Source: Syntrophaceae bacterium UBA2280 (GTDB taxonomy: Bacteria; Desulfobacterota; Syntrophia; Syntrophales; Smithellaceae). From it: 64,000 nt of DNA. Of the stretch, positions 63,364-64,000 are shown piece after piece. The position numbers and the translations under genes were made by a program. Every line of letters starts with the position of its first letter. Within the stretch, counting starts at the first letter, position 1. Under the pieces are notes generated by a model, which saw nothing but the letters and a program-made list of their open reading frames with translations, was not told the DNA's origin and did no database searches. The stretch lies in NCBI GenBank assembly GCA_002347685.1, contig DDWS01000013.1, forward strand, positions 152,788-216,787, read 5' to 3'.

Positions 63364-63903
63364 TTAAAATTTTTCTGAATGTTGACGATGTTTGATCCAG
63401 TTTTCACGATACTTCCTCGCCAGGTCACCGGATTGGACGATCAGGAGGTTTTCTGCATTCATGGTTTCGGATGCCATATTGAAATTATGCGACCCCGTGA
63501 TCACGGTCTGCTCGTCGATGATCACCACCCGGCTGTTCATGACGGCATGCACGCCGTTGAACCAGACGGGAATCCCCGCGCCAGACAGCATGGCCGCAGG
63601 GGTATAACCTTCCTGGCGTTCTGATTTGTCCAGAAGCAGCTCAACCCTTACGCCTTTCTGATGCGCGCCGACCAGAGCCCTCGCCATCGGAAGGGAACCA
63701 AACGCGTAGGCCATGATGAGTATTTCCTTTTTTGCCTGCGCAATCTCCTTGAGAATCAGGTTCATACACTCGCCGTCGGGACTGAAACAGACGCGAACAG
63801 ACTCATCAGCCGGTAGAGAATATTCGGCGGCCGGAACCATTGCTGTGGTGGAAAAAACCAGGATGAGTGCGATAAGAAAACATGACGCAGGATACCTTTT
63901 CAT
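63364..63903 (-). CDS. Exported phospholipase-D-like protein with degenerate HKD motif
   Basis: A 179-residue single-domain PLD-like protein with signal peptide (residues 1-26). It has the fold marks CFSPDGECMNLILKEIAQAKKEILIMAY and ITGSHNFN of the Nuc/zinc-independent endonuclease group. The catalytic H-x-K-x4-D is MNSRVVIID: histidine is asparagine (AAC) and lysine is arginine (CGG), so activity is doubtful. Single-domain members dimerise to form one site. A strong sigma-70 promoter precedes it. Confidence 0.88.
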   Translation of the reverse strand: MKRYPASCFLIALILVFSTTAMVPAAEYSLPADESVRVCFSPDGECMNLILKEIAQAKKEILIMAYAFGSLPMARALVGAHQKGVRVELLLDKSERQEGYTPAAMLSGAGIPVWFNGVHAVMNSRVVIIDEQTVITGSHNFNMASETMNAENLLIVQSGDLARKYRENWIKHRQHSEKF

Positions 63904-63930
63904 CGTGAAACCTCTCTCAACGCCGTATAA

Positions 63931-63959
63931 AATATAAATACCCCGGATTCATTTGTCAA
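63931..63959 (-). promoter_or_regulatory. Sigma-70 promoter of the PLD-like gene
   Basis: On the minus strand TTGACA (63959-63954), 17 bases, TATATT (63936-63931): near perfect, ending 28 bases before the gene start. Confidence 0.82.
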
Positions 63960-63987
63960 GAAAATCCCGCCACCATGTAAGGAGCAA

Positions 63988-64000
63988 ATGATTTGTCCGG
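63988..64000 (+). CDS. Possible start of a gene running off the window
   Basis: AAGGAG (63979-63984) is followed three bases later by ATG ATT TGT CCG, reading M-I-C-P. This would suit a protein that opens with a zinc ribbon. Only four codons are visible, so this is a guess from the ribosome site. Confidence 0.3.

Overview
The window looks like a chromosome segment of an anaerobic, flagellated Gram-negative bacterium, most likely a deltaproteobacterium (Desulfobacterota) of the Syntrophus/Smithella kind. This is inferred from gene content: a split, ferredoxin-domain glutamate synthase with type III glutamine synthetase, a Tat-exported fumarate-reductase-type flavoprotein beside a seven-heme cytochrome c, FlaF/FlbT flagellin regulators, and an apparent selenocysteine codon. 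No rRNA, tRNA, CRISPR array, integrase or transposase was seen.

Layout. 1-9.4 kb: mixed housekeeping genes (partial acetyl-CoA synthetase, glycine-rich RRM protein, DapB-like reductase, DksA/TraR protein, two methyltransferases, thioesterase, aminotransferase, S1-domain protein). 9.9-21.6 kb: a ten-gene co-directional glycan cluster (CDP-sugar synthesis, aminotransferase, acetyltransferase, methyltransferases, WbqC, a 1254-residue multi-domain glycosyltransferase). 21.7-27.5 kb: flagellin locus with two flaF copies, flbT, flagellin and a TPR protein, plus an AbiE-type toxin-antitoxin pair lodged between the flaF copies. The adjacency suggests that the glycan cluster decorates flagellin. 27.7-42.6 kb: trxB, lgt, a probable selenoprotein oxidoreductase, terC, an rRNA/tRNA methyltransferase, cutA, transketolase, phosphoglucose isomerase, a radical SAM enzyme, small membrane proteins and a sigma-54 activator.

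42.8-57.7 kb forms a nitrogen block. A NifA-like activator stands beside a good -24/-12 promoter, followed by split glutamate synthase genes, glutamine synthetase III, and then carA-guaA-carB-purF, all of which consume glutamine. 57.8-64 kb holds a lipoprotein hydrolase, an SDR, a SagB-type oxidoreductase, the cytochrome/flavoprotein pair, and two small exported proteins, one a phospholipase-D-like protein with a degenerate active site.

Most notable: (1) 29596-30927, a CoA-disulfide-reductase-like gene whose conserved active-site cysteine position is an in-frame TGA followed by a SECIS-like hairpin; (2) the flagellin glycosylation/regulation island with three similar sigma-28-like promoters; (3) the sigma-54 nitrogen block with a 12-base motif shared by the activator and its presumed target; (4) a 40-codon gene with its own terminator at 40072-40194; (5) heptamer arrays and a dispersed palindromic repeat between genes.
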